64,000 nucleotides of DNA from positions 124,001 through 188,000 of the forward strand of contig NZ_JBGQOG010000003.1 in the NCBI RefSeq assembly GCF_052113705.1. The letters are read 5' to 3'. The position numbers were made by a program, and so were the translations under genes. Of this stretch, positions 1-8,460 are shown piece after piece (positions within the stretch are counted from its first letter, which is position 1; each line of letters opens with the position of its first letter). The notes under the pieces are model-generated. The model was not told the origin of the DNA. It did no database searches and saw only the letters and a list, made by a program, of their open reading frames with translations. The stretch comes from JBGQOG01 sp052113705. Lineage in GTDB: Bacteria; Pseudomonadota; Alphaproteobacteria; Rhodobacterales; Rhodobacteraceae.

Positions 1-484
1 GCGTCTGCGTGGCGAGGCAATGCTCGATGTCAGAGGTGCCAATGCCGAAACCAAGTGCCCCAAGGGCGCCGTAGGTGGTGGTGTGGCTGTCGCCCGCACC
101 GATGACCATGCCGGGCAGAACCCGGCCGGTTTCGGTCATCACCACATGCTCGATCCCCTGCAGCGGGTGCAGCACATCATATAGCTCAATCCCGAATATG
201 CGGCAATTCTCGGCAAAATAGCGGGCCTGACGCGCGGCGGCTGCGTCTGGCATCGCGGCACCACGATCGGCCCGCGAGGGATTGACATGATCCACCGTTC
301 CCAGCGCCGCAGCGGGCCGCCAGACCGGGCGCCCAGCCGCGCGCAGGCCGGTGAAAGCTTGTGGCGAAGTATACTCATTCAGCACCGTCCGGTCACTGTA
401 AAGCAGGACCCGCCGCCCCGCCGGATCGAGCCGACGCACCGTATGGCTGTCGACGATTTTGTCATATAATGTACGCGGTGACAT
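1..484 (-). CDS. LeuC-type dehydratase/isomerase large subunit, N-terminal part
   Basis: This is the first 161 residues of an aconitase-superfamily hydro-lyase; the rest lies beyond the left edge of the window. The start is ATG at 484, giving MSPRTLYDKI. The visible part carries GIELYDVLHP, GADSHTTTYGALGALGFGIGTS and DIEHCLATQT, the segment of 3-isopropylmalate dehydratase large subunits that leads to the first Fe-S cysteine. The family interconverts hydroxy-dicarboxylic acids through a [4Fe-4S] cluster together with a small LeuD-type subunit, which is not in view. The gene is divergent from a LysR-type regulator, unlike many housekeeping leuC genes, so it may be a catabolic paralogue acting on a citramalate- or dimethylmalate-like substrate. 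Family assignment is secure; substrate is not. Confidence 0.85.
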   Translation of the reverse strand, partial: MSPRTLYDKIVDSHTVRRLDPAGRRVLLYSDRTVLNEYTSPQAFTGLRAAGRPVWRPAAALGTVDHVNPSRADRGAAMPDAAAARQARYFAENCRIFGIELYDVLHPLQGIEHVVMTETGRVLPGMVIGAGDSHTTTYGALGALGFGIGTSDIEHCLATQT

Positions 485-626
485 CGGGTATCCCTTCTTC
501 GTCTGCCCTTGGTGATACCGCAGCGAACAGGTTTTTCATCATGCCGATCCGGCACCAATCAGAACCGATATTGTCCGACACCGGAGACGGAAACCGGCAC
601 CCCGCCCGGGCATCAGGGAGCAGGCG
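485..626. promoter_or_regulatory. divergent promoter region with inverted repeat
   Basis: This gap lies between the LeuC-type gene and the LysR gene. It contains GGTATC at 487-492 and GATACC at 514-519, an inverted repeat at the usual position for a LysR-type activator that controls a divergent target. The arms are short and the spacer long, so this is only a candidate operator. Confidence 0.3.
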
Positions 627-1505
627 ATGAACGAGATCTGGATCGCGGATTTCCTGACACTCGCAGAGACGCGCAACTTCTCGCGCGCGGCGGCGCAGCG
701 CAATGTGACCCAGCCCGCCTTCGGGCGGCGGATCCGGGCATTCGAGGCGTGGTGCGGCCATGCGCTGGTCGACCGCACGACACACCGGCTGGAGCTGACC
801 GCCGCCGGGGTTCTGGTGCTTGCGGCCAGCGAAGATCTGCATCGGCGCATCGGGCGGTTGCGCCACGCGCTCGCCGCGCTCGAAAGCCACGCGAACACCT
901 TGACCTTTGCCGCGACCCAGGCGCTGTCCTTCACGTTTTTTCCCGGCTGGATCGGCCCGCTCAGCGCGGGTGCCGCCGTGCACCTGCTGGCCGACAACAT
1001 GCAGGCCTGCGAGCGGATCATGGAGGCAGGTGCCGCGCAGTTTCTGCTCTGTCACACGCATCCCGCGATGCCTCTCGATCTGCCGGGCGAGCGGTACCGG
1101 ACCCGCAGCATCGGGCAGGATCACCTCGTGCCCGTGGCCGCCTTGCGCGATGGGGTGCCGCTGCACCGGCTGGAGGCAGAGGCCGCGCCCCTGCTGCGCT
1201 TTGACGAGAAATCGGGTCTTGGCCGCATCCTCGGGGCCGCGCTTGGCCCCGCCCTGTCCCAATTCGACCTGCGGCCGGTCTTCACCTCGCATGTGGCCAT
1301 GGCGCTCAAGCCGATGATGCTGGAAGGGCGCGGGATCGCCTGGCTGCCGCTGAGCCTGTTGCACGATGACATCGCCGCGGGCCGCTGCGCCGTGATTGGC
1401 GACGCCGCCGTGCAGATCGGGCTGTCGGTGTCGCTCCTCCGGCCGCGGCACCGCATGGCCCCGCTTGCCGAAGCCTTCTGGTCGCGGATCCGCGAGGCCA
1501 GCTGA
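627..1505 (+). CDS. LysR family transcriptional regulator (HypT/YjiE-like N terminus)
   Basis: This is a 292-residue LysR-type regulator, the normal length for the family. The N-terminal winged helix-turn-helix spans about residues 1-62 (IADFLTLAETRNFSRAAAQR, then VTQPAFGRRIRAFE). The rest is the periplasmic-binding-protein-like effector domain. The DFLTLAETRNFS...QPAFGRRIRA pattern resembles the HypT/YjiE subgroup more than the CbbR/CysB types, but that is a by-eye resemblance. It is divergent from the LeuC-type gene and most likely controls it. The ATG start has no strong upstream Shine-Dalgarno. A GCCGGA/TCCGGC stem at 1527-1549, just after the stop, could be a weak terminator. Confidence 0.9.
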   Translation: MNEIWIADFLTLAETRNFSRAAAQRNVTQPAFGRRIRAFEAWCGHALVDRTTHRLELTAAGVLVLAASEDLHRRIGRLRHALAALESHANTLTFAATQALSFTFFPGWIGPLSAGAAVHLLADNMQACERIMEAGAAQFLLCHTHPAMPLDLPGERYRTRSIGQDHLVPVAALRDGVPLHRLEAEAAPLLRFDEKSGLGRILGAALGPALSQFDLRPVFTSHVAMALKPMMLEGRGIAWLPLSLLHDDIAAGRCAVIGDAAVQIGLSVSLLRPRHRMAPLAEAFWSRIREAS

Positions 1506-1791
1506 CGCCCCGCTCCGCGCGCCGCGGCCGGAAAGCGCCAGTCTCCGGCTTCCCTGCGCCCCGGGGCAAGAGCCCGCCCTCAGCGCCGCGCCGCACCCCG
1601 TGACCCGAACCCGTCTTGCGCGAAACCCGCCGGATCAACCGCGTTGCGAACGGCGGCCCGCACCGGAACGGGCGGGTGTTGATTGTTGCATCCAGATGCA
1701 ACCAAACATTTTCAATGCGCGATTTTAGGCAACGCAGGAATCCCCACAATGGCCGGACCACCAAAAAGGTGATCCACGGGGAGTTATAAAA
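1506..1791. promoter_or_regulatory. upstream region of ABC operon with GTTGCAT/ATGCAAC palindrome
   Basis: This 286-bp gap holds no gene. It contains a perfect inverted repeat, GTTGCAT at 1685-1691 and ATGCAAC at 1696-1702 with a four-base spacer, about 90 bp upstream of the ABC binding-protein gene. The surrounding DNA is more AT-rich than the rest of the gap. It is a good candidate operator for the operon, possibly for the LysR regulator encoded at its end. GGGGAG before the ATG at 1792 is the ribosome binding site. Confidence 0.4.
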
Positions 1792-2883
1792 ATGGCACTG
1801 AAACTCACGCGCCGCGGCGCATTGACCGCCGGGGCCGGCATGGCGGCGGCCCTCGCGATGCCCGCGATCCTGCGCGCACAGGGCATGCAGAATTTCGCGG
1901 GCAAAGAGCTGCGCCTGTTGACATGGTCGGACAACACCGGGCTGGCCGTGCTGAACCATATCGCCAAACCGTTTGAGGAGAAAACCGGCGCCCGGGTGAT
2001 TGCCGACCGCACCGGCTCGACCTCCGAAATGGTTGCCAAACTCCGCGCGGCGGGCAGCCGTCCGCAATATGATGTGATCACACTCGCGGGTGTGGGCGCG
2101 GTGGAACTGGCGGGCGATGGCCTTCTGGCAAAACCCGATCTGAACAAGCTGCCCAATCTCGCCGATGTCGATCCGCGCTTTCGCACCGGCGCCGAGGGCC
2201 ATGGCATCGGCTATCTTTTGTGGACCGGCGGCCTGATCTACAACACCAAGACCTTCCAGACGCCCCCCACCTCCTATGCCGAGATGTGGGAGGCCAGCCA
2301 TGCGGGCCGCGTCTTCTTGCCGCCCGCCACCTGGACCGATGCGCTCGACACGATCTTTGCCACCGGCAAGATGCTCGGCGGCGATGGCACCAATGCCGAG
2401 GCGGCCTTTGCCAAACTGGCCGAGCTGCGCGACAACCTGCTGACCTTCGGCGAAAATCCGGCGCAGTTGACGGAATTGTTCCGCTCGGATGCGCTGGATA
2501 TCGGCGGCGTCTATGCGCCCGCCTTCTTTGCCGATGAGCTGAAAGATCCGGCCAATTCCAACATGGGTGCCACCTATGATCTGGATGAGGGCTTCTATGC
2601 CGATCTGATGTACACGATCACCCCCAAGGCGAAACCGGGCGATGACGATCTGGTGCATGCCTTCATCGACTTCACCCTCGACGCGCATGTGCAGGGCGCG
2701 ATGGCCGAGGCGGTGCTGAACGGGCCGGTCAACCAAAAGGCGGTGATGAGCGAAGCGGCGAAAGCCTCCCCCTTCATCATCAAGCCCGAGCAGATGGGGG
2801 CGAAAGCCGTGGTGCAGGACAAGAGTTTCATCGCTGGTGTGCGTGAAAACTGGATTGCGCAATACACCCAAAGCCTCGCCTGA
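1792..2883 (+). CDS. ABC transporter substrate-binding protein, polyamine type
   Basis: This is a 363-residue periplasmic binding protein of the spermidine/putrescine (PotD-like) class. The N terminus has a twin-arginine-like leader (LTRRGALTAGAGMAAALAMP, then AILRAQG), which suggests export near residue 30. The mature part starts ELRLLTWSDN, typical of PotD-like proteins, and contains LWTGGLIYNT in the middle. It is the first gene of an operon with two permeases, an ATPase and a ureohydrolase, so the likely ligand is a cationic amine or guanidino compound. The start ATG follows GGGGAG. The ligand itself cannot be read from the sequence. Confidence 0.88.
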   Translation: MALKLTRRGALTAGAGMAAALAMPAILRAQGMQNFAGKELRLLTWSDNTGLAVLNHIAKPFEEKTGARVIADRTGSTSEMVAKLRAAGSRPQYDVITLAGVGAVELAGDGLLAKPDLNKLPNLADVDPRFRTGAEGHGIGYLLWTGGLIYNTKTFQTPPTSYAEMWEASHAGRVFLPPATWTDALDTIFATGKMLGGDGTNAEAAFAKLAELRDNLLTFGENPAQLTELFRSDALDIGGVYAPAFFADELKDPANSNMGATYDLDEGFYADLMYTITPKAKPGDDDLVHAFIDFTLDAHVQGAMAEAVLNGPVNQKAVMSEAAKASPFIIKPEQMGAKAVVQDKSFIAGVRENWIAQYTQSLA

Positions 2884-2899
2884 GCCCGGAGCAGACCCC

Positions 2900-3763
2900 T
2901 TGTATACCCTTCTCTCGCGCAAGCGCGCGCTGGCATTTTCCCTGCCAGCGCTGATCGCCCTCTTGCCCTTTCTCGGGGCCTGCCTCTACATCTTGCGTTT
3001 CTCGATCTCGGCCGAAAAGGGCGTGATCGAGGGCTATTCCATCGCCCCCTATCTGGATCTGATGACCGGTTTTTTCGGCCGCTCAGTCTGGATCACGCTG
3101 AAACTGGCCACCATCGCCAGTGGCATCGCCATGCTGCTGGCGGTGCCCTTGGCCTTTCTCCTCGTCTCGCTGAAAAGCCCGGCGATGCGGCGGGCGCTGA
3201 CGGTGGTGATTTTGCTGCCGATGATCCTCAACCTGCTGGTGCAGGCCTATGGCTGGATCCTGCTGCTCGGCCCCAGCGGCGTGCTGAACAGCACACTCAA
3301 GGCACTGGGGCTGATCGACCGGCCGCTGTTTTTGCTCTTTAACCAGACCGGGGTGCTGCTCGGCCTCGTGCAGACCTCGCTGCCGCTGGCGGTGTTTCCC
3401 ATCGTAAGCGCGGTGCGCGGCCTCTCGACCGAGCATCTGGAGGCGGCAAGCTCTCTCGGCGCCAGCCATTGGCGGATCTTTCGCGACGTGACCGTGCCCT
3501 TGCTGCGGCCCGGTCTGGTCGCGGCGGGCTCGATCATCTTCGCCTATAACGCCAGCGCCTTTGCGATCCCGCTGCTTCTTGGCGGGCGGCGGGTGCAGAT
3601 GCTGGGCGTCGCCATCCGAGACATGATTTCGCCGATGTTCAACTGGTCGGGCGCGGCGGCGGCGGGGATGATCCTGATCACCCTCACGCTTCTGGTGCTG
3701 ACCGGCGCGGCCTGGCTGGTACGGATGACGACCGAGACCACCAACCCGAAACGGAGGGGGTAA
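2900..3763 (+). CDS. ABC transporter permease, PotB-like
   Basis: This inner-membrane permease has about 287 residues and six predicted membrane segments. The cytoplasmic EAA loop, which contacts the ATPase, is seen as EHLEAASSLGASHWRIFRDV. I chose the TTG at 2900 as the start: GGAG at 2888-2891 is well spaced from it, whereas the upstream in-frame start at 2837 lies inside the binding-protein gene. The protein then begins with a short basic stretch (LSRKRALAF) before the first hydrophobic helix. It pairs with the next permease to form the channel of the importer. Confidence 0.88.
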   Translation: MYTLLSRKRALAFSLPALIALLPFLGACLYILRFSISAEKGVIEGYSIAPYLDLMTGFFGRSVWITLKLATIASGIAMLLAVPLAFLLVSLKSPAMRRALTVVILLPMILNLLVQAYGWILLLGPSGVLNSTLKALGLIDRPLFLLFNQTGVLLGLVQTSLPLAVFPIVSAVRGLSTEHLEAASSLGASHWRIFRDVTVPLLRPGLVAAGSIIFAYNASAFAIPLLLGGRRVQMLGVAIRDMISPMFNWSGAAAAGMILITLTLLVLTGAAWLVRMTTETTNPKRRG

Positions 3764-3764
3764 C

Positions 3765-4607
3765 ATGCGCGTCGGATTGTTCCCGAATGAGGGCGGCGGC
3801 AGCTACCGCGCCGCGCTCTGGATCCTGGCCACGCTGGGCGTGCTGATCTCGGCGCTGCCGGTGCTGGTGGTGACGCTGATGTCGTTTGCCGCCAGCGGCA
3901 CCAGCGGCTTCCCGCCGCAGGAGTTTTCGCTGCACTGGTACGCCGAGGTCTGGGCCCTGTTCACCAGCCCCGATGCCAATGCCGCGCAATCGGTGGTGGA
4001 TGCGACGCTGACCAGCCTGAGCGTGGCGGCCATCGTCATGGTGATCTCCACCCTCGTCTGCATCCCGCTCGCCTATGCGTTGGCGCGCGGCGAGCGGCAG
4101 ATCCGCGCCGGGATGGAGCTGTTGTTCACCCTGCCTTTGGTGTTTCCGCTGGTCATCCTCGGCATCGCATTCCTGCTGATCGCCGAGGCGTTGCAGCTGA
4201 ACATCGGCCTCTGGCGCATCGTCATTCCGCATGTGGCGCTGGTGCTGCCCTTCGTCCTGCGCAACTGTCTTGGCGCGATGAGCGGGATCAGCGTCGAGGT
4301 GGAGGAAGCGGCGATTTCGCTCGGCGCAGCGCCGCTCCGCGCGCTTTGGGATGTGGTGATCCCGATGATGAAGGCGGGCATTCTGGCCGGTCTGATCTTT
4401 GCCCTGATCCTCAGCTTCAACGAATTCACCATCACCTTCTTCATGTACACGATCGACGTCTCGACGCTGCCGATCTGGATGTACAGCCGCACCGTCTCGT
4501 CGCTGGACCCCTCAACCCTTGCGCTTTCGGTTTTCATCATCGGTGCCGATGTCCTGCTGATCCTACTTGTGGACAAGCTGATCGCCGGCCGCGCCAACCT
4601 GTTCTGA
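3765..4607 (+). CDS. ABC transporter permease, PotC-like
   Basis: This is the second permease subunit, 280 residues, with about six hydrophobic helices. Its EAA loop reads VEVEEAAISLGAAPLRALWD. The ATG at 3765 follows directly on the previous stop and is preceded by GGAGGGGG, so translation is probably coupled. Together with its neighbour it forms the heterodimeric membrane channel of the polyamine-type importer. The C-terminal half includes FNEFTITFFMYT, a stretch typical of PotC/PotI proteins. Confidence 0.88.
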   Translation: MRVGLFPNEGGGSYRAALWILATLGVLISALPVLVVTLMSFAASGTSGFPPQEFSLHWYAEVWALFTSPDANAAQSVVDATLTSLSVAAIVMVISTLVCIPLAYALARGERQIRAGMELLFTLPLVFPLVILGIAFLLIAEALQLNIGLWRIVIPHVALVLPFVLRNCLGAMSGISVEVEEAAISLGAAPLRALWDVVIPMMKAGILAGLIFALILSFNEFTITFFMYTIDVSTLPIWMYSRTVSSLDPSTLALSVFIIGADVLLILLVDKLIAGRANLF

Positions 4608-4619
4608 AAGGGATAACCC

Positions 4620-5687
4620 ATGTCGCAAGACACCCATTTGCAGATCGACGGTATCTGCAAGCGTTTCGGCGCCGTCACCGCGCTGAGCGAGATCAACCTT
4701 AGCGTCGAGCGTGGCTCATTTGTCTGTTTGCTGGGGCCCTCGGGCTGCGGCAAGACCACCCTCCTGCGCATCATCGCGGGCTTTGAGAATGCGAGCGCCG
4801 GGCGGCTCATTCTGGACGGGCAGGACATCACCGCGCTGCCGCCGCATAAACGCGGCTTTGGCATGGTGTTTCAGTCGCTGGCCCTTTTCCCGCATATGAG
4901 CGTGGCGCAGAACATCGCCTATGGGCTGAAACTGCGCCGGGCCAGCGCGGCGGAACAGCGCGACCGGGTCGAAGAACTTCTGAACATCATCGAGCTGCCG
5001 CATATCGCCGACCGTCCGGTCTCGGCGCTGTCGGGCGGTCAGCGGCAGCGGGTGGCGATTGCGCGGGCGCTGGCGATCCGGCCCAAGCTTTTCTTGCTGG
5101 ATGAGCCGCTCTCGGCGCTGGATGCCAAGCTGCGCGACGCGATGCAGATTGAACTGCGGCGCCTGCAGCGCAAATTTGGCGTCACCACCGTGCTGGTCAC
5201 CCATGACCAGACCGAGGCGATGATGCTCGCCGACCGGCTGGTGGTGATGAAAGACGGCCAGATCCGGCAGGCGGCGGACCCCTCGACCGTGTATCAAAAT
5301 CCCGCCGACGATTTCGTGGCTGATTTTCTGGGGGCGGCGAATATGATCGCCGCACGGGTCGGCCCTGCGGGAGAGGCCGAGTTTCTGGGCGGCAGCCTGC
5401 CGATGGCCCTGCGTCAGGCCCCCGGCACCGCACTGACCCTCGCGGCCCGGCCCGAGCATATCCGGCTGGCCCCGATGCAGGGGGCGGTGGCGGGCGCGCC
5501 GCAAGGCCGGGTGATCCAGTCGCGCGATCTGGGCGCTCTGCGCGAATGGCTGGTGGAGGCGGCGGGGACCGAGCTGCGCATCCGCGCGGGGCAGGATGAT
5601 TTTACCGGTCTGGGTGCCGGGGATGCGGTGGCAATTCTGGTGGATGCCACCAAAGTGTCGGCCTTTCCGGCTTCGGCCAGAGCATGA
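4620..5687 (+). CDS. ABC transporter ATP-binding protein, PotA-like
   Basis: This is a 355-residue ATPase that powers the importer. The Walker A motif is GPSGCGKTT, the Q-loop is VFQSLALFP, the signature is SALSGGQRQRVAIARAL, Walker B is LFLLDEPLSALD and the switch histidine is in VTHDQTEAM. After about residue 235 follows a C-terminal TOBE-like domain, as in PotA and MalK. Length and motif order match the family and no key residue is missing. The stop codon overlaps the upstream ATG at 5684 of the following reading frame, although the ureohydrolase more likely starts at 5708. Confidence 0.93.
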   Translation: MSQDTHLQIDGICKRFGAVTALSEINLSVERGSFVCLLGPSGCGKTTLLRIIAGFENASAGRLILDGQDITALPPHKRGFGMVFQSLALFPHMSVAQNIAYGLKLRRASAAEQRDRVEELLNIIELPHIADRPVSALSGGQRQRVAIARALAIRPKLFLLDEPLSALDAKLRDAMQIELRRLQRKFGVTTVLVTHDQTEAMMLADRLVVMKDGQIRQAADPSTVYQNPADDFVADFLGAANMIAARVGPAGEAEFLGGSLPMALRQAPGTALTLAARPEHIRLAPMQGAVAGAPQGRVIQSRDLGALREWLVEAAGTELRIRAGQDDFTGLGAGDAVAILVDATKVSAFPASARA

Positions 5688-5707
5688 GAGATCTGGGAGG
5701 ATCAGAC

Positions 5708-6772
5708 ATGGTTTCGAGCGATAAACTTCAGGAATTACAACGGCTCTACGGGGCAGCCAGCGGCGGCCAGATGCTGGACCCCGAGTTTCGCGCGGTGGCC
5801 GAGGCGCTGTTCACCGGCGACCGCCGTCCGCCGCCCTATTCGGGCATTTGCACCTTCCTTGATGCGCCCTACCGGCCCGATGCGGCGGCGGCGGGCTTTG
5901 CCGGGCTCGATGTCGCGCTGATCGGCGTGCCGATGGACCTCGGCGTCACCAACCGCAACGGGTCGCGCTTTGGCCCGCGCGCGGTGCGCAATGTCGAGCG
6001 GATCGGCCCGTTTCACCATGTGCTGCGGACCGCGCCGCTGACCACGCTCAGCGTGGCCGATGTCGGCGATGTGCCCTTCCGCAGCCGCTTTGATCTGACG
6101 CAATCCACCGAGGATATTGAAACTTATTACCAGCACCTGGTGGCGAGCGGCGTGGCGCCGCTCAGCGTCGGCGGCGATCATTCGATCTCCTATCCGATCC
6201 TGCGCGCATTGGGGGCCAAACGCCCGGTGGGGATGATCCAGATCGACGCGCATTGCGATACGGCAGGCCCCTATGAGGGGCAAAAGTTCCACCACGGCGG
6301 CCCGTTCCGCAATGCGGTGCTGGATGGCGTGCTTGACCCCGAGCGGGTGGTGCAGATCGGCATCCGCGGCGGCGGCGAATATCTGTGGGAGTTTTCCTAT
6401 GCCTCCGGCATGACGGTGATCCATGCCGAAGAGGTGCAGGAAATGGGGCTGGAGGCGGTGATCGCCAAGGCGCGCGCGGTGGTGGGGGACGGGCCGACCT
6501 ATCTCAGCTTTGACGTCGACGGGCTCGACCCCGCCTTCACCCCCGGCACCGGCACGCCGGAAGTGGGGGGCCTGAGCGCGCGCGAGGCGAATATGATCCT
6601 CAATGGCCTGAAAGGCGTGGATTTTATCGGCGGTGATGTGGTCGAAGTGGCGCCGCAATATGATCCGGGCACCAATACCGCACAGGTGGGGGCGCAAATG
6701 CTGTTCCAGATCCTCTCCCTGATGGCGCATGCGCCGGGGCTGCAGGCCCGCCACGCCGCGCGACTGCGGTGA
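5708..6772 (+). CDS. agmatinase/ureohydrolase family protein
   Basis: This is a 354-residue arginase-superfamily enzyme that hydrolyses a guanidino group to urea plus an amine using two metal ions. The metal-binding motifs are all present: GGDHSISYP, DAHCDT and SFDVDGLDP, followed by GTGTPEVGGLS. An N-terminal extension of about 70 residues precedes the core, as in guanidinobutyrase- and guanidinopropionase-like members. I start it at ATG 5708, which is preceded by GGGAGG; the ATG at 5684 overlaps the ATPase gene and lacks a better site. Linkage to a polyamine-type ABC importer suggests that the imported ligand carries a guanidino group (agmatine, guanidinobutyrate or similar). The exact substrate cannot be decided here. 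Confidence 0.88.
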   Translation: MVSSDKLQELQRLYGAASGGQMLDPEFRAVAEALFTGDRRPPPYSGICTFLDAPYRPDAAAAGFAGLDVALIGVPMDLGVTNRNGSRFGPRAVRNVERIGPFHHVLRTAPLTTLSVADVGDVPFRSRFDLTQSTEDIETYYQHLVASGVAPLSVGGDHSISYPILRALGAKRPVGMIQIDAHCDTAGPYEGQKFHHGGPFRNAVLDGVLDPERVVQIGIRGGGEYLWEFSYASGMTVIHAEEVQEMGLEAVIAKARAVVGDGPTYLSFDVDGLDPAFTPGTGTPEVGGLSAREANMILNGLKGVDFIGGDVVEVAPQYDPGTNTAQVGAQMLFQILSLMAHAPGLQARHAARLR

Positions 6773-6876
6773 GAGCAGAGGCCGCTGCCGCATCCACCCT
6801 TGCGGCGGCGGGCCCGATCACGCCATCATTGCCCGACCCATCCCCGCTTTTGGGGGTGGCTGTTAGCGGAGCGCGT

Positions 6877-7800
6877 ATGACCCCGACCCCCCGGCTGAAC
6901 AAACGCAAACCCGCTTTTGGCCGGGTCAGCGACGCCGATATGCATCTGTTCCGGGTGTTTGTGACCGTGGTCGACTGCGGCGGCTTTTCGGCGGCGCAAA
7001 GCGAGCTGGGCGTCGGCCGCTCAACCATTTCGCGGCAGATCTCGGATCTGGAAACCCGCATCGGCTTTGCGCTTTGCTACCGTGGGCGCAGCGGCTTTCG
7101 TCTGACCCAGCATGGCGAACAGGCGCTGGTGCAGATGAAGCGGCTGCTGACGGCGGCCGAGGAATTCGCCTCCAACATCGCCGCCATCAACGACAGTTTC
7201 ATCGGCAAGATTGATGTGGCGATGATGGATGCCAGTTTCACCGATCCCCGCAACCCGATGCTGGCGGCCATCCGCGCCTTTCGCCAACTGGCGCCGCGGG
7301 TCAAGATCAACCTCGCCGTCGACAGCCCGAGCGAGATCGAGCGCGGCCTTCTGGAGGGGCGCTATCATCTGGGCCTCCTGCCCTCTTACCGGCGGCTGAC
7401 CGAGCTGACCTATCAGGAGATCTACCCCGAGACGGTCGCGCTCTTCGCCGGTCCCGCGCATCCGTTGCTGGCGGAATTGCAGGCCGATCCGGCGCTGCCG
7501 CTGGAACGGATCTTTGCGCACGAGCTGGTCTATCGCGGCTATCTGGAGGGGGACCGGCTGATGGAGATCAAACAGCAGTTTGAGCGCGGCCCGACGGTGC
7601 GGGAAACCGAAGCCGTGGCGGCGCTGATCGAGGCCGGGGCCTATCTGGGGTTTTTGCCCAAACACAGCGCCTCGGCCCGGCTGACGCCGATCCTGCCCGA
7701 ACGGTTTGACTACAGCGTGCCGATCTGCGTGGTGACCAAGCGCGGGCGCGAGCATTCCATCGTCACCCGCGCCTTTCTGGAAGAACTGCGCCGCGACTGA
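6877..7800 (+). CDS. LysR family transcriptional regulator
   Basis: This is a 307-residue LysR-type regulator. Its HTH lies near residues 15-75 (SDADMHLFRVFVTVVDCGGF, then SAAQSELGVGRSTISRQISD), followed by an effector-binding domain. The reading frame extends upstream to a GTG at 6769 that overlaps the ureohydrolase stop. The ATG at 6877, preceded by GGAG at 6868, is better placed. It lies on the same strand directly after the importer/ureohydrolase genes and probably regulates them. A candidate operator is the palindrome at 1685-1702. Confidence 0.87.
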   Translation: MTPTPRLNKRKPAFGRVSDADMHLFRVFVTVVDCGGFSAAQSELGVGRSTISRQISDLETRIGFALCYRGRSGFRLTQHGEQALVQMKRLLTAAEEFASNIAAINDSFIGKIDVAMMDASFTDPRNPMLAAIRAFRQLAPRVKINLAVDSPSEIERGLLEGRYHLGLLPSYRRLTELTYQEIYPETVALFAGPAHPLLAELQADPALPLERIFAHELVYRGYLEGDRLMEIKQQFERGPTVRETEAVAALIEAGAYLGFLPKHSASARLTPILPERFDYSVPICVVTKRGREHSIVTRAFLEELRRD

Positions 7801-7816
7801 CGGCGCGCAGGGTCGG

Positions 7817-8275
7817 CTAAACCGGCACCATCAGGCTGTGCTTCACCCGCTTGAGCGTGAAGCTGGTGTTGACCGACTGCACGTTCGGCAGCTCGACAAT
7901 CGCATTCTTGATCGTCGCCTCATAATCTTTCACGCTGGCCGCGATCACCTGCAGCACATAGTCATATTCACCGCTGAGCGAATAGCATTGCATGATTTCG
8001 GGCACATGCTCGACCGCATCTTCAAAGGCCTTCAGCCGCTCACGCTTGTGGTGGGTGATCTTCACAAAGCACATCACCAGAATCTCGAAACCCACCTCTG
8101 CCGGGTCGATCACGAATTGCCGCGCACTTACTGCCTTTTCGCTTTGCAGCCGTTGCAAACGGCGCCAGCAGGGCGAATGGCTGAGACCGGTCACCTCGCC
8201 CAGCTCGCGCATGGTGATGTCGGGCTGGGCCTGAATGGCCCGCAAGATGCGCCGATCCGAATCATCCAGTTCCAT
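7817..8275 (-). CDS. Lrp/AsnC family transcriptional regulator
   Basis: This is a 152-residue Lrp-type regulator: an N-terminal HTH (LDDSDRRILRAIQAQPDITM, then RELGEVTGLSHSPCWRRLQRL) followed by an alpha/beta RAM ligand-binding domain (YSLSGEYDYVLQVIA). Such proteins usually sense an amino acid or 2-oxo acid. It is divergent from the oxidoreductase/isovaleryl-CoA dehydrogenase/carboxylase operon and is the obvious local regulator. I chose ATG at 8275; an in-frame TTG at 8290 is possible. It is convergent with the preceding LysR gene, with only 16 bp between the stops. Confidence 0.92.
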   Translation of the reverse strand: MELDDSDRRILRAIQAQPDITMRELGEVTGLSHSPCWRRLQRLQSEKAVSARQFVIDPAEVGFEILVMCFVKITHHKRERLKAFEDAVEHVPEIMQCYSLSGEYDYVLQVIAASVKDYEATIKNAIVELPNVQSVNTSFTLKRVKHSLMVPV

Positions 8276-8460
8276 GGCTGCCCTATCCAATTACATCTTT
8301 GCCTCTGTGATCCACTCATGGAAACAAATTATCACCAGACAGCCAAATGATGGTACAATGTATCCCATACGCAGACAAGCGCCACGACAATAGAGACCCT
8401 GTTTCAGCCATGTCGCGCTATCATTTCAGGGGAGGAAGAGGTGTCGAAGGGGGGAACGTG
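8276..8460. promoter_or_regulatory. divergent promoter between lrp-like gene and oxidoreductase operon
   Basis: This 185-bp gap drives both the Lrp gene and the catabolic operon. It contains an imperfect dyad at 8350-8368 (ATGG...CCAT with GTACAATGTAT inside), the kind of degenerate site that Lrp proteins bind. GGGAGGAAGAGG and AAGGGGGGAAC lie before the ATG at 8461 and provide the ribosome binding site. Confidence 0.35.

Noticed and set aside
1306..2922. A 538-codon minus-strand open frame across the LysR end and ABC binding-protein gene
   Set aside because: Antisense shadow: no domain, no ribosome site, and it covers a gap and two well-supported genes.
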